A stretch of 64,000 nucleotides of DNA from Methanocorpusculum sp. (GCA_029987115.1 DALTWK010000008.1:1-64000); one strand, 5' to 3'. Counted from the first letter of the stretch, positions 49,503 to 58,619 are shown. Numbers and translations are program-made. The notes: generated from the letters alone by a model not told the origin.

Positions 49503-50681
49503 ATGAAAGCATGCATTATGTGCGGCGGAGAAGGAACGAGACTGCGTCCGTTGACCTTCGAGCGCCCGAAACCATGCATCCCTGTCGCTAACCGCCCGTC
49601 GATTGCCCATCTTGTCACCCATCTTGCCAATCTCGGATTCACCGATATTGTCATTACCACCGGATATCTGGGCGATGAGATTCCGCAGGCTTTAGGCGAC
49701 GGTTCCCTGTACGGTGCAAATATCACCTATGTCTCCGAAGAAGTAAAGCTCGGTACCGCAGGCAGTGTGAAAAACGCCCAGAAATATCTGGAAGACGCCC
49801 CGTTCCTCGTCGTCGGCGGCGACCACATGACCGACCTGAACCTCCTGGAGTTCTACCGCGATCACATGAACTCGTCTGCCATCGTCTCTATTGGTCTCAT
49901 CAGCATCGAAGACCCGAAAGAGTTCGGTATCGCAGAAATCGACGCCAGCCTCAGAATCCACCGGTTCAAGGAAAAACCGGCTCCAGGAGAAGTCTTCTCC
50001 AACCTTGCGTCCACCGGTATCTATGTCTGTGATCCGGAAATCTTCAAGTTCATTCCGGAAAACACCAAGTTCGACTTCGCAAAAGACCTCTTCCCCCTTC
50101 TCATGGGACGCGGTCTCCAGATTAACGGCTGGCTCGCCCGCGGAAACTGGACCGATGTCGGAAACCCGGCAATGCTGAGAGCCGCCGAAAAATGGAAACT
50201 GCAGGAAAACGCTTCTTCCAGCGTTCTCGGCTCCTTAAACGTCAAAGACGCACGCATCACAGGCCCGGTCTCCTTCGGCGACAACATCAACCTCGGAACC
50301 GGTTCCCGTGTCGTCGGTCCGGTCCTCATCGGAAACAACGTCACTGTCGGGGAAAACGTTCTAATCGGTCCCTACACCAGCATCGGCGACAACTGCGTCA
50401 TCAAAAATAACGCCAAACTCTTCTCCTCCTCCGTCTATCGGGGAACCGTTATCGGCGTCAACACCACCATCTCCGGCAGTATCGTCGACGTCGATACCAC
50501 CATCGGCGACAACTGCTCCATCGAACACAACACGGTTATCGGCCCCCGCTGCGTCTTACGCAACAATATCACCGTCCACTCCGGACGCCGCATCTGGCCG
50601 GATGTCATCATCGAAGAAGGAACCAAAGTCACGGAAAACGTCTTAAACGACAAGTACGATACCCGGTGCGAGGGTTCCTAA
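49503..50681 (+). CDS. Sugar-1-phosphate nucleotidyltransferase with left-handed beta-helix
   Basis: A 392-residue nucleotidyltransferase. The N-terminus carries the pyrophosphorylase loop MCGGEGTRLRPLTFERPKPCIPV near residue 6, followed by GGDHMTDL and EKPAPG. The C-terminal 150 residues form hexapeptide repeats (ITGPVSFGDNINLGTGSRVVGPVLIGNNVTVGENV...). It makes an activated sugar such as GDP-mannose, UDP-GlcNAc or dTDP-glucose for glycans; base and sugar are not readable. ATG 49503 is chosen over an in-frame upstream start since it gives the standard N-terminus. Confidence 0.88.
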   Translation: MKACIMCGGEGTRLRPLTFERPKPCIPVANRPSIAHLVTHLANLGFTDIVITTGYLGDEIPQALGDGSLYGANITYVSEEVKLGTAGSVKNAQKYLEDAPFLVVGGDHMTDLNLLEFYRDHMNSSAIVSIGLISIEDPKEFGIAEIDASLRIHRFKEKPAPGEVFSNLASTGIYVCDPEIFKFIPENTKFDFAKDLFPLLMGRGLQINGWLARGNWTDVGNPAMLRAAEKWKLQENASSSVLGSLNVKDARITGPVSFGDNINLGTGSRVVGPVLIGNNVTVGENVLIGPYTSIGDNCVIKNNAKLFSSSVYRGTVIGVNTTISGSIVDVDTTIGDNCSIEHNTVIGPRCVLRNNITVHSGRRIWPDVIIEEGTKVTENVLNDKYDTRCEGS

Positions 50682-50804
50682 ATACTCTTTTTACAAGAAA
50701 GAATTTATACTAACTTTATCACTTCGGAGTGCAAAAATATGGCCAAATACAACTCCGTTTCGAAAAATAACTGCTAAATATGGCACAAACTGGATAGAAA
50801 CGGC

Positions 50805-50834
50805 GGCAGGAATGTTTTATATGGAATTACTGCC
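50805..50834 (+). promoter_or_regulatory. Palindrome flanking the TATA box of the NSS transporter gene
   Basis: GGCAGgAAT (50805-50813) and ATTaCTGCC (50826-50834) form an eight-of-nine inverted repeat around TTTTATAT (50815-50822), a TATA box 27 bases before ATG 50849, consistent with a leaderless transcript. A repressor binding here would block promoter access; this is inferred from geometry. Confidence 0.45.
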
Positions 50835-50848
50835 AACACTTTATTCTT

Positions 50849-52354
50849 ATGGCTGAAAGACATTTATTCACGAGCCGTATCGGATTCATTCTCGCAGCAG
50901 CGGCATCCGCAGTCGGTCTCGGAAATATATGGAGATTCCCGTATCTTGCAGCAGAGTATGGAGGAGGTATCTTCCTTCTTATCTATCTCGTGCTTGTTCT
51001 GACGCTCGGTTTCACCATCATGGTGACTGAAATTGCCGTCGGCCGCAAAACGGGAAAGAGCGCTCTCTGGGCGTTCCGCGATTTGAATAAAAAGTGGCAC
51101 TTCCTCGGTATTCTGGCACTGCTGGTTCCGTGTATCATTCTGCCGTACTACTCGGTCATCGGCGGATGGATTATGGAATATGCCGCACTCTTCATGTCCA
51201 ACCTCGGCGGCATGGCATCTGACGGCGGAGCTTTCTTCTCGGCTTTCATCTCCGGCAACTTTGCCCCGATTATCTGGACGGTCATCTTCATGGTGATTAC
51301 CGCTTTTGTTCTGCTGTTCGGCGTCAAAGACGGTATCCAGCGGGTCTGTACGGTTATCATGCCGCTTCTCATCGTCCTGATGATCGGACTTTCCGTCTAC
51401 TGTATCTGCCAGCCGGGAGGACTTGACGGTCTTGCCTACTACTTCATTCCGGACTTCTCGAAGTTCTCCGGTGAAGCAGTCCTTGCGGCAATGGGTCAGA
51501 TGTTCTACTCCTTAAGTCTGGCAATGGGTATCATGATTACCTACGGTTCCTACCTCCATAAGAAGGAAAACATCGAAAAATCTGTTCGAACCATCGAAAT
51601 CTTCGATACCGGTATTGCATTCCTTGCAGGTCTCATGATTGTTCCGGCAGTCTTCATGTTCTCCGGAGGATCTCCGGAAGCACTCGGTGCAGGACCGGGA
51701 CTGATGTTCATCAACCTGCCGCAGGTATTCAACACCATGCCGTTCGGAGAAGTCATCGGTGCTGTCTTCTTCATCTGTGTGTTCTTTGCTGCTCTTACTT
51801 CAGCAATCAGTCTGTTTGAAGTGCCGGTTTCCGCACTCATTGACAAGTTCCAGATGAAGCGTGTCAAAGCGGTCGGTATCGTTCTTCTGGGCGAACTGAT
51901 TGTCGGCGTCATCGTCAACCTCGGCTACGGTGTCTGGGCAGACTTTACCATCTTCGGCTTCCAGATTCTCGACTTCATGGATACTTTAAGTAACAACATC
52001 ATGATGCCGATCTTAGCACTCCTCACCTGTATCTTCATCGGATGGGTTGTCAAGAAGAAAACCAAGGTTGTTACCGATGAAGTTGAAGGAATTGACGAGG
52101 CTGACAAGGCAAAGGAAGTTGTCCATATTGCAGCCGACAGCCCGGGACTCAAGGCCTTCGCAGCAGCAGGTTCCATCTCCGAAGAGGAACTTTCGGCAGT
52201 TGCTGAAGCTGTCAACAAATACCGCGATAATCACTGGGAAGGAGCGCCGAAGATCCGCTTCAAGGCAAAGAAGTTCTACGTGGTGATGGTGAAATTCATC
52301 GCACCAATCTGTATCGCAGCCATTCTCATCTATATGGTATACGGTCTCTTCTAA
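50849..52354 (+). CDS. Sodium-dependent neurotransmitter-symporter family transporter
   Basis: A 501-residue NSS/SNF-family membrane protein with about 11-12 hydrophobic segments. TM1 has SRIGFILAAAASAVGLGNIWRFPYLAAEYGGGIFLLIYLV near residue 7, the LeuT-like substrate and sodium site, and YALGQMFYSLS-type sequence appears at AAMGQMFYSLSLAMGIMITYGSY near residue 214. It imports an amino acid or related solute with sodium; the substrate is unknown. The last 100 residues contain an acidic soluble segment (VTDEVEGIDEADKAK). Confidence 0.93.
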   Translation: MAERHLFTSRIGFILAAAASAVGLGNIWRFPYLAAEYGGGIFLLIYLVLVLTLGFTIMVTEIAVGRKTGKSALWAFRDLNKKWHFLGILALLVPCIILPYYSVIGGWIMEYAALFMSNLGGMASDGGAFFSAFISGNFAPIIWTVIFMVITAFVLLFGVKDGIQRVCTVIMPLLIVLMIGLSVYCICQPGGLDGLAYYFIPDFSKFSGEAVLAAMGQMFYSLSLAMGIMITYGSYLHKKENIEKSVRTIEIFDTGIAFLAGLMIVPAVFMFSGGSPEALGAGPGLMFINLPQVFNTMPFGEVIGAVFFICVFFAALTSAISLFEVPVSALIDKFQMKRVKAVGIVLLGELIVGVIVNLGYGVWADFTIFGFQILDFMDTLSNNIMMPILALLTCIFIGWVVKKKTKVVTDEVEGIDEADKAKEVVHIAADSPGLKAFAAAGSISEEELSAVAEAVNKYRDNHWEGAPKIRFKAKKFYVVMVKFIAPICIAAILIYMVYGLF

Positions 52355-52437
52355 GACCGATTCCTTCTATTTTTTATCCGGTTCGCAGCTGTTTTTCCCA
52401 ATAAACCCCGCGTTCTAAAAAAGAATTCACCCGTCTC

Positions 52438-53673
52438 TTAGCAGACTTCTGCAATCAGATAGTGCCGGCGTGACTCGATGATTTTTACATGCAGTTTTGT
52501 CCCAAGCGGATACTCTTCTAAAATCACAATGTTCTGATAGGTCCGGTCGCGTGCGGTGACGCTTCCCGGTTTGTCCGTCTCGGTTACGATGCAGTCAAAC
52601 TCTTTTCCGACCAGTTCTGCGGTGTTTGCATCGTAGACTGTATTCACGGCGTCTGTCAGCGCTTTTGACCGCTCCTTTTTCACCGGTTCAGGAAGACGCT
52701 TCCATTTGGCAGCCGGCGTGTTCGGCCGGACGGAAAAGCGGGTGATGTTGACTTTGCCCGGACGGGTGCGGAGAATCTGCGCAACCGATGCTTCGCCGTC
52801 TTCATCCGTCTCGCCGGAAAAACCTGCGATGTAGTCGGTGCAGATGCGGATATCCGGAAACACGGCTCTCGAGCGGGCAATAATTTCTTCATAGACGTCT
52901 CCGGTGTACCGCCGTCCCATCCGTTTCAGCACCGCATCAGAGCCGGACTGGACCGGAATGTGCAGGAAGAGAAACACCTTCGGACTCTTCAGCGCATCAA
53001 GATAGTCATCCAAGAGCGGAAGCAGCGTATCCGGATTTGCCATGCCGACTCTGATCATGAAGTTTCCTTCAAGCGAAGTCAGTGCACGAAGCAGGTCCGG
53101 CAGCCGGAGCCCGTCCTCCCGGTCCAGACCCCAGGATGCGGTGTCCTGAGCAGTCACCTGCAGTTCAGTCGCTCCTGCCGCAATGAGCGCTTTTGCCTGG
53201 GCGACAATATCTTCCAGCGGGAAACTGTGCAGTTTTCCCCGGGCAATCCGGGTAATGCAGTAGGTGCAGTGTCCGCTGCATCCGCGGGCTATCTGCAGCA
53301 CGGCAGAAACAGACGGACTTGCCGTGCCGATTTCCTTGTAGCACGGATGAATCATCACCGGGTCGATGATGTGGGCTGACGGGTACGACGAGCGAATCCG
53401 TCCTTCTGCCACCGGCGGAAGACAGCCGGTGACGAACAGGTTCTTGTTTGCAAACAGTTCCAGCCGCTCGAACATGTGCTGTTCGGTCTTTTCAATCACA
53501 ATGCAGGTGTTGATGAGAACCGCGTCTGCTTCTTTCGGCGAAGCAACAATGGTACACCCTTGAGCCTTTGCGATTTCCTTGATTTTTTCCGTGTCGCCGG
53601 TGTTATAGGTACACCCGTAGGTCTCGGTATAGAGAGTGCAGTTGCGTAATGCGGCGAGTCCGGAATCTTGCAT
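52438..53673 (-). CDS. tRNA methylthiotransferase, MtaB/CDKAL1-type
   Basis: A 411-residue radical-SAM methylthiotransferase. The N-terminal UPF0004 domain reads YTETYGCTYNTGDTEKIKEI and ADAVLINTCIV, with a third Cys in VTGCLPP. The radical-SAM motif is GCSGHCTYCITRIARGKL near residue 132, and a C-terminal TRAM domain (about 350-411; GKEFDCIVTETDKPGSVTARDRTYQNIVILE) ends the protein. It converts t6A37 to ms2t6A37 in tRNAs. Stop and start lie close to non-coding gaps on both sides; it is monocistronic. Confidence 0.92.
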   Translation of the reverse strand: MQDSGLAALRNCTLYTETYGCTYNTGDTEKIKEIAKAQGCTIVASPKEADAVLINTCIVIEKTEQHMFERLELFANKNLFVTGCLPPVAEGRIRSSYPSAHIIDPVMIHPCYKEIGTASPSVSAVLQIARGCSGHCTYCITRIARGKLHSFPLEDIVAQAKALIAAGATELQVTAQDTASWGLDREDGLRLPDLLRALTSLEGNFMIRVGMANPDTLLPLLDDYLDALKSPKVFLFLHIPVQSGSDAVLKRMGRRYTGDVYEEIIARSRAVFPDIRICTDYIAGFSGETDEDGEASVAQILRTRPGKVNITRFSVRPNTPAAKWKRLPEPVKKERSKALTDAVNTVYDANTAELVGKEFDCIVTETDKPGSVTARDRTYQNIVILEEYPLGTKLHVKIIESRRHYLIAEVC

Positions 53674-53718
53674 GAATATCTATTGGAAGGCAGATGAGAT
53701 GAATATTCGGGAAAAAAG

Positions 53719-54492
53719 TTAGAATGCGGTAAGAAATGCCGCAATGATTCCGGCAAGGAAGATGCCGTCGAAGGTTCCCGCCCCGCCGATGGAAAGGATT
53801 CCTGATCCTTCAGACGGGAGATCTTTCAGGTGGAGCAGATCCGCTCCAATCAGCGTACCAAGCGTTCCTGAGACAAACGCGATTCCCGCCGCAGGAAGAC
53901 CGAATCCTCCGCCTAAGAGCAGTCCGCAGGCAACCGCCATCAGAGGAGCTGCAAAGAACGGAAGCGCAATGCCGATGTTTTTCACCGGTTTTGCAAGGAA
54001 GTAGGTAAGCGCCGTAACCGCGATAACGCCGCCGAGGATTCTGAGCAGATAGAACGGGTCAGCGGAAAGAGCACCGGTTGCACCCTGAATGATGACGTAG
54101 ACGGAGATGCAGACCGGAATGAGACATCCGCCGATGTTGATGCTGATTTTCGTTCCCGGTTTTTCCTCTGCGGAACGCTGACTGGCGGTCAAGTCGAACC
54201 GTTCGGAGCGGTAAATCTTGTCGTACATGGAAGGAGCATACTGTCCTTTGGGTTTTCTCGGTGATGCCGTCTCCTTTTTCTGCTTCGGACGGAGTGTTGT
54301 TAAGGGAATATTGATGAAACTGCCAATAATTACGGCAAACAGCAGGAGAACAATCGTCCAGAAGTTGATGCCGAGATGAGCAAGCGCAGTTCCGATAAAT
54401 CCGAAGAAAAGGAGCGGAAGACCGAGAATCACGAGCGCTATCAGAAGAATCAGAAAGAGCGGTGATAACGGGCTGAAAAAGAATCTTGACAC
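53719..54492 (-). CDS. DUF1614-like membrane protein
   Basis: A 257-residue polytopic protein. Two N-terminal membrane segments (about 9-35, 44-65) are followed by a basic loop (PKQKKETASPRKPKGQYAPSMYDK) and then about five more segments to the C-terminus. The core GCLIPVCISVYVI and GGVIAVTALTYFLAKPVKNIGIALP, ending with IGGAGTFDGIFLAGIIAAFL, matches what I know of DUF1614. Function is unknown. Confidence 0.72.
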   Translation of the reverse strand: MSRFFFSPLSPLFLILLIALVILGLPLLFFGFIGTALAHLGINFWTIVLLLFAVIIGSFINIPLTTLRPKQKKETASPRKPKGQYAPSMYDKIYRSERFDLTASQRSAEEKPGTKISINIGGCLIPVCISVYVIIQGATGALSADPFYLLRILGGVIAVTALTYFLAKPVKNIGIALPFFAAPLMAVACGLLLGGGFGLPAAGIAFVSGTLGTLIGADLLHLKDLPSEGSGILSIGGAGTFDGIFLAGIIAAFLTAF

Positions 54493-54587
54493 GAAATTAG
54501 GTTGGTCCCGCGGGAATAATAGGCTTTTTCTTGAGGAATAACCGACACGTTAATAAAATACAACTTCCAATCTAATAAGGTACAGGA

Positions 54588-54660
54588 AGCCCGTTAGTGT
54601 AGTGGTCAATCATGGGGGACTCTGGATCCCTCGACAGCAGTTCGAATCTGCTACGGGCTA
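54588..54660 (+). tRNA. tRNA-Gln (anticodon CTG)
   Basis: The acceptor AGCCCGT (54588-54594) pairs with ACGGGCT (54653-54659); discriminator A at 54660. The anticodon stem GGGGA/TCCCT encloses CTCTGGA with CTG at the centre, and the T loop is TTCGAAT. There is no intron and no encoded CCA. Confidence 0.92.
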
Positions 54661-54729
54661 CTCTTTTTCTTGATTTCTTGAATCCCGAAGATAGTTTATT
54701 CATTTTTCACAGCGAATAGTAATGTAGCT

Positions 54730-55449
54730 ATGAAACTGATTCGTTCTCCCACCTTATCCCGCGGTCACGAACTGGTTGTCCGCTACATTCTGGAGAAGGG
54801 TGAATATCTGAAAACGGAAAACGGCGAAGAGACGATGGAGACCGATGAAATCTGCATCTCGGTCGACACACCGCTGGAAGCCCCGATGGTTTCCGCATCT
54901 TCCCGGTTCAAGGAAGCCTTCCTCAAAGAATACGCCGATAACCTGATTCACGGTTCCGACGCCGTCTTCGAATACGATTACCACGGACGGCTGTTCGACT
55001 GGGGATGCGGTCTTACCTTCAACGGGGAAATCCACCAGGACCAGATCCGCTACATCATCGACAAACTGAAGAGCAATCCTGAATCCCGCCGTGCTCTTGC
55101 CATCACCTGGTGTCCGCCGGTCGATGAACCATTAAATGACTGCCCCTGCCTCCAGCTGGTGCAGTGCACGGTCCGCCACGGCAAACTCGATATGAAGATT
55201 GTCTTCAGAAGCAACGACATGCTCTCTGCAGCCGGCTCCAATATGTACGCGCTTGTCTGTCTGCAGAAATATATCGCCGATGAACTCGGTATCGAAGTCG
55301 GAAGATACACCCACATCTCGCTTGTCCCGCACGTCTACTTCAAGCGTGATGCAGCCGACATCCCGCCGTTCTGCAAAAACGGAACTGAATTCACCCCCTG
55401 TGTCGAAGTCTGCAGAGCCTGCGGACAGTGTGCAAAATCCAAGCGCTGA
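54730..55449 (+). CDS. thyA: Thymidylate synthase, archaeal type, with cysteine-rich tail
   Basis: A 239-residue thymidylate synthase of the archaeal branch. The catalytic Cys140 is in DCPCLQLVQC, with phosphate-binding RR at 120-121 (SRRALAITW), RSNDML near residue 160 and a C-terminal THISLVPHVYF. Folate motifs are divergent, as known for archaeal forms that may use H4MPT derivatives. Residues 215-234 add a Cys group (Cys215, 224, 228, 231, 234) that could bind zinc or Fe-S and is not part of the usual enzyme. It is three bases before the next gene. Confidence 0.85.
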   Translation: MKLIRSPTLSRGHELVVRYILEKGEYLKTENGEETMETDEICISVDTPLEAPMVSASSRFKEAFLKEYADNLIHGSDAVFEYDYHGRLFDWGCGLTFNGEIHQDQIRYIIDKLKSNPESRRALAITWCPPVDEPLNDCPCLQLVQCTVRHGKLDMKIVFRSNDMLSAAGSNMYALVCLQKYIADELGIEVGRYTHISLVPHVYFKRDAADIPPFCKNGTEFTPCVEVCRACGQCAKSKR

Positions 55450-55452
55450 ACA

Positions 55453-56088
55453 ATGCACACCCCGCTTTTTTCCCGTATCGTTCTTTTTATCCTCGGTCTC
55501 TATGCCATGGGATTCGGCGTCGCCTTATCCATCATCGCAAATCTCGGAACCTCGCCGATTTCTTCGTTCCCGTATGTCGTAAGTGTCATCACGCCGTTAA
55601 GTGTCGGCATGGTCACCTTCATCATGAACTGTTTCTTTGTTCTGATGCAGATACTAATCCTGAAAAAACAGTTCAAACCATGGCAGCTCCTTCAGCTTCC
55701 GGGACTGCTGGTTTTCAGTTTCTTCATCGACCTCAATCTCGCCATCATCTCTTTTGTCATCCCCGGCGCCTACTGGCAGGAGTTTTTGCTGATGCTTGCC
55801 GGATGCGTTGTCCTCGGGTTCGGCATCTCTCTTCTGATGAAAGCAGGCTTTGTGATGATGCCCGGAGATATGCTCGTTCGAGTCATCTCTGAGGTGAAGC
55901 ACTGGGACTTTGCCAAGGTCAAAGTCGCTTTTGATGTCATCCTCGTCTGCCTCTCGGTTGCCGTATCGCTCATTTTCCTCCAGAATGTTGTGGGTGTAAG
56001 AGAAGGTTCCCTGGTCGCCGCTCTTACGGTAGGATGGATTGTTAAATTCTTTAATCATATCATTGACAGGAAACCCAAAGCGTCCTGA
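55453..56088 (+). CDS. YczE/YitT-like membrane protein
   Basis: A 211-residue integral membrane protein with about five membrane segments: near 8-30, 45-70, 78-98, 110-130 and 160-180. The opening GFGVALSIIANLGTSPISSFPYVVS matches YczE/YitT-related proteins (DUF6198 type). Function is unknown. The start lies three bases after the thyA stop, so the two may be co-expressed. Confidence 0.75.
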   Translation: MHTPLFSRIVLFILGLYAMGFGVALSIIANLGTSPISSFPYVVSVITPLSVGMVTFIMNCFFVLMQILILKKQFKPWQLLQLPGLLVFSFFIDLNLAIISFVIPGAYWQEFLLMLAGCVVLGFGISLLMKAGFVMMPGDMLVRVISEVKHWDFAKVKVAFDVILVCLSVAVSLIFLQNVVGVREGSLVAALTVGWIVKFFNHIIDRKPKAS

Positions 56089-56129
56089 TTCCAAACCTTT
56101 ATCCTCATCGTCAATCTAATAATACAAAC

Positions 56130-56630
56130 ATGAATACTCAAGACTGTATTATGGGAGCATTCGCTGGGGAATCCCAGGCAAGAAACAAGTACAAGGCTTT
56201 TTCAGAAGCAGCAGATGACGAAGGATACGCACAGGTTGCAAAACTCTTCCGTGCAGCATCCCTTGCAGAGGAAATTCACGCACGCAGACTCATGCGTGTC
56301 GGCGGTATCGTCGGCAACACCGTAGCCAACCTCGAAGCAGGTCAGGCAGGCGAACTTGAAGAAACCAACAATATGTACCCGGAATTCATCAAGGTTGCAG
56401 AAGGAGAAGGCAGACAGGATGCACTTATCACCTTCGAGCACGCAATGAAGGCAGAGGCAGTCCACGCAGGTCTCTACGGCAAGGCACTTGAAGCAGTCAA
56501 GGCAGGCAAAGACTTCGAAGCAAAGACCGTCTACTTATGCCCAGTCTGCGGAAACATCGAAATCAATCACACCTCCGAGCGCTGCCCGATCTGCGGCATT
56601 CCGGGAACCTCTTTCAAAGTTGTCGAGTAA
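56130..56630 (+). CDS. Rubrerythrin
   Basis: A 166-residue rubrerythrin. The N-terminal four-helix domain carries di-iron ligands in FAGESQARNKYKAFSEAAD near residue 9 and AASLAEEIHARR near residue 45, with a second pair around FEHAMKAEAVHAGLY near residue 93. The C-terminal rubredoxin domain has CPVCGN and CPICGIP (about 136-156). It reduces peroxide in anaerobes. Strong codon bias and a nearby promoter point to good expression. It is monocistronic. Confidence 0.95.
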   Translation: MNTQDCIMGAFAGESQARNKYKAFSEAADDEGYAQVAKLFRAASLAEEIHARRLMRVGGIVGNTVANLEAGQAGELEETNNMYPEFIKVAEGEGRQDALITFEHAMKAEAVHAGLYGKALEAVKAGKDFEAKTVYLCPVCGNIEINHTSERCPICGIPGTSFKVVE

Positions 56631-56757
56631 ATCTCCTCAACTATCCTTTTTCTCTCGTACTATTCCTACCTGAATACGGCAGGGTCATCGCGTTTTATCC
56701 GTGAAATCCGCTACGGAATGCGTAGTTTTCAAAAATAGATGGGTTTTTTTGGAGAGG

Positions 56758-58146
56758 TTACTCATCCAGAAGGGTAATTTTCCGCTTACAGCACTTTTCG
56801 CAGGGAATCTCCAATGGATATTCTCCGCCTGCGCATGCAGTACAGAGTTCCTCTTTCGGAATACCGACTGCCTCTACCAGGTCTTCGCCGTCGATGTACT
56901 CGAGGGTTGTTGCATGAATTGCTTCGCGGATTTCTTCAACCGTACGTCCGGTCGCAATCAGCTCTTTCCTGGTTGGTAAATCCACGCCGAAGTAGCATGG
57001 TGCAATAATCGGGGTAGAACCGATTCTCATGTGCACTTCCTTTGCGCCGAATTCTTTTACCATATCGACGATGTGAAGCGAGGTGGTGCCGCGTACAATA
57101 CTGTCATCGACTAAGACAATGGATTTGTCTTTGATGTGGCTTCTGACCGGATTCAGTTTCATCCGGACAGCATTCTCACGCAGCGACTGTGCCGGCATGA
57201 TGAAGGTGCGTCCCACGTACCGATTCTTCAAAAGACCTTCCACATACGGAACGCCGGACTCTGCCGCATAGCCGGTTGCAAATGCGGTTCCCGAATCCGG
57301 AACCGGTGAAACCAGGTCGGTTCCTGCATCCGTCTTTCCGAGGCAGGCACCGATTCTGGTGCGTGCATCATATACCAGCACGCCGTCAATAACCGAGTCC
57401 GGACGTGCCGTGTAGACGTACTCGAAGATACAGTGGGCTGCATGATCCGCTTTTGCAAACAGCACGGATTCCAGGTTCTCTGCGGTGATAATCAGCAGTT
57501 CTCCAGCTGCCACGTCGCGGATGAGATTGGAGCCGAGAATATCCAGGGCAACGGATTCCGAGACGACCGCATATCCTGTCTCGGTTTTTCCGAAACAGAG
57601 CGGTTTTATGCCGAGCGGATCACGGAAGGCATAGAGGATGCCGTCAACGACCGCTACTCCGGTGTATGCACCGTGCAGGGCGTGAAGCGTATGGATGAAT
57701 GCTTTCCGCGGAGTTTCTCCTGAATTGAGTTTGTGCGCAAGAATCGCCGCAATCAGTTCAGCATTCGAAGTTGATGAGAAGATATGTCCGTTCCCCTCGC
57801 ATTCCGCACGCAGCTCGTCACGGTTGACAAGCGATGCAGATACCGTAATTATGACGGAATGACCCTTAAACGTGAAACCCATCGGCTCAATATTCTCCGC
57901 ATGACCGCGGACCGATTTGTCGGAGTAGAGTACCTGAGCGACACCGGCGGTGCCCGGCATGGTCTGGAGAAGTTCTTTGGAAAAGACCTCGGATAACTGT
58001 CCCGGGTTTTTATGAATGTGGAATTTTTTTCCGTCAAAAGTAGCGATACCTGCTGTTTCCTGTCCCCTGTGCTGGAGGGCGTGCAGGCATAAATAGAGGG
58101 GGTATGAGACATCTTCAGTCTGTATGATGCCTGCAATACCGCTCAT
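56758..58146 (-). CDS. purF: Amidophosphoribosyltransferase-like protein with Ser at the nucleophile position
   Basis: A 462-residue PurF protein for the first step of purine synthesis. The N-terminal glutaminase domain begins M-S-G-I-A-G-I; the nucleophile is normally Cys in MCGI, here Ser (codon AGC). LQHRGQETAGIA and the rest of the domain are otherwise normal. The phosphoribosyltransferase motif SIVLVDDSIVRGTTS lies near residue 342. The C-terminus has CTACAGGEYPLEIPCEKCCKRK, a Fe-S-like Cys set as in the Bacillus enzyme. Glutamine hydrolysis would be impaired, so ammonia may be the donor. Confidence 0.92.
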   Translation of the reverse strand: MSGIAGIIQTEDVSYPLYLCLHALQHRGQETAGIATFDGKKFHIHKNPGQLSEVFSKELLQTMPGTAGVAQVLYSDKSVRGHAENIEPMGFTFKGHSVIITVSASLVNRDELRAECEGNGHIFSSTSNAELIAAILAHKLNSGETPRKAFIHTLHALHGAYTGVAVVDGILYAFRDPLGIKPLCFGKTETGYAVVSESVALDILGSNLIRDVAAGELLIITAENLESVLFAKADHAAHCIFEYVYTARPDSVIDGVLVYDARTRIGACLGKTDAGTDLVSPVPDSGTAFATGYAAESGVPYVEGLLKNRYVGRTFIMPAQSLRENAVRMKLNPVRSHIKDKSIVLVDDSIVRGTTSLHIVDMVKEFGAKEVHMRIGSTPIIAPCYFGVDLPTRKELIATGRTVEEIREAIHATTLEYIDGEDLVEAVGIPKEELCTACAGGEYPLEIPCEKCCKRKITLLDE

Positions 58147-58158
58147 ATTACATCTTTC

Positions 58159-58332
58159 TTAGTTGTCTCTTGCTTTAGTTGTCCAGTTGTACTTCCGCAT
58201 CTTGGAGCTCTTGCCGAATCCGCAGGATGAGCAGACTCCATGGCGGGCGTGGAATGACATTTTACCGCAGCGGCGGCAGATGATGTGGGTGTGCTTGTTG
58301 CGCAGACCCATTGATGGTGTTCCTTTTGTCAT
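58159..58332 (-). CDS. rpl37e: 50S ribosomal protein L37e
   Basis: A 57-residue protein beginning MTKGTPSMGLRNKHTHIICRR, with a zinc ribbon CRRCGKMSFHARHGVCSSCGFG (four cysteines). This is the complete archaeal/eukaryotic L37e, a large-subunit protein buried in rRNA. It is short, so easily missed. The start lies 18 bases after the stop of the Lsm gene on the same strand, in the classical lsm-rpl37e order, and it ends 12 bases before purF. Confidence 0.95.
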   Translation of the reverse strand: MTKGTPSMGLRNKHTHIICRRCGKMSFHARHGVCSSCGFGKSSKMRKYNWTTKARDN

Positions 58333-58350
58333 GTTATTTCACCTCGTATT

Positions 58351-58578
58351 TTACTCTACGAACGGAGAGATGTAGATGACATTGTCACCGCGGACGATTA
58401 ACGTTCCGAGGCTGACTTTGCCGTTCTCTCCTTCTTCCTCAGCTTTGTCAAGAACCAGGTTCATGTGGACATCGTAGCCCTGAAGGACGCCGCGAATCTC
58501 CCTTCCGCCTTTCAGCGATACAATAACGGGCTGGCGGTTTAATACCTGATCTAAAATTTCCAGTGGTCGCTTTGTCAT
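58351..58578 (-). CDS. Sm-like archaeal protein (LSm)
   Basis: A 75-residue Lsm protein with Sm1 motif (PVIVSLKGGREIRGVLQGYDVHMNLVLD) and Sm2 motif (LIVRGDNVIYISP). It forms heptameric rings that bind U-rich RNA. It is followed on the same strand by rpl37e, an arrangement that is conserved in archaea. A hairpin (58620-58635) sits about 40 bases upstream of the ATG. Confidence 0.95.
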   Translation of the reverse strand: MTKRPLEILDQVLNRQPVIVSLKGGREIRGVLQGYDVHMNLVLDKAEEEGENGKVSLGTLIVRGDNVIYISPFVE

Positions 58579-58619
58579 TAGTTCCTACCTTTACTACTCT
58601 TTACTTGGGCTGATGCCGC

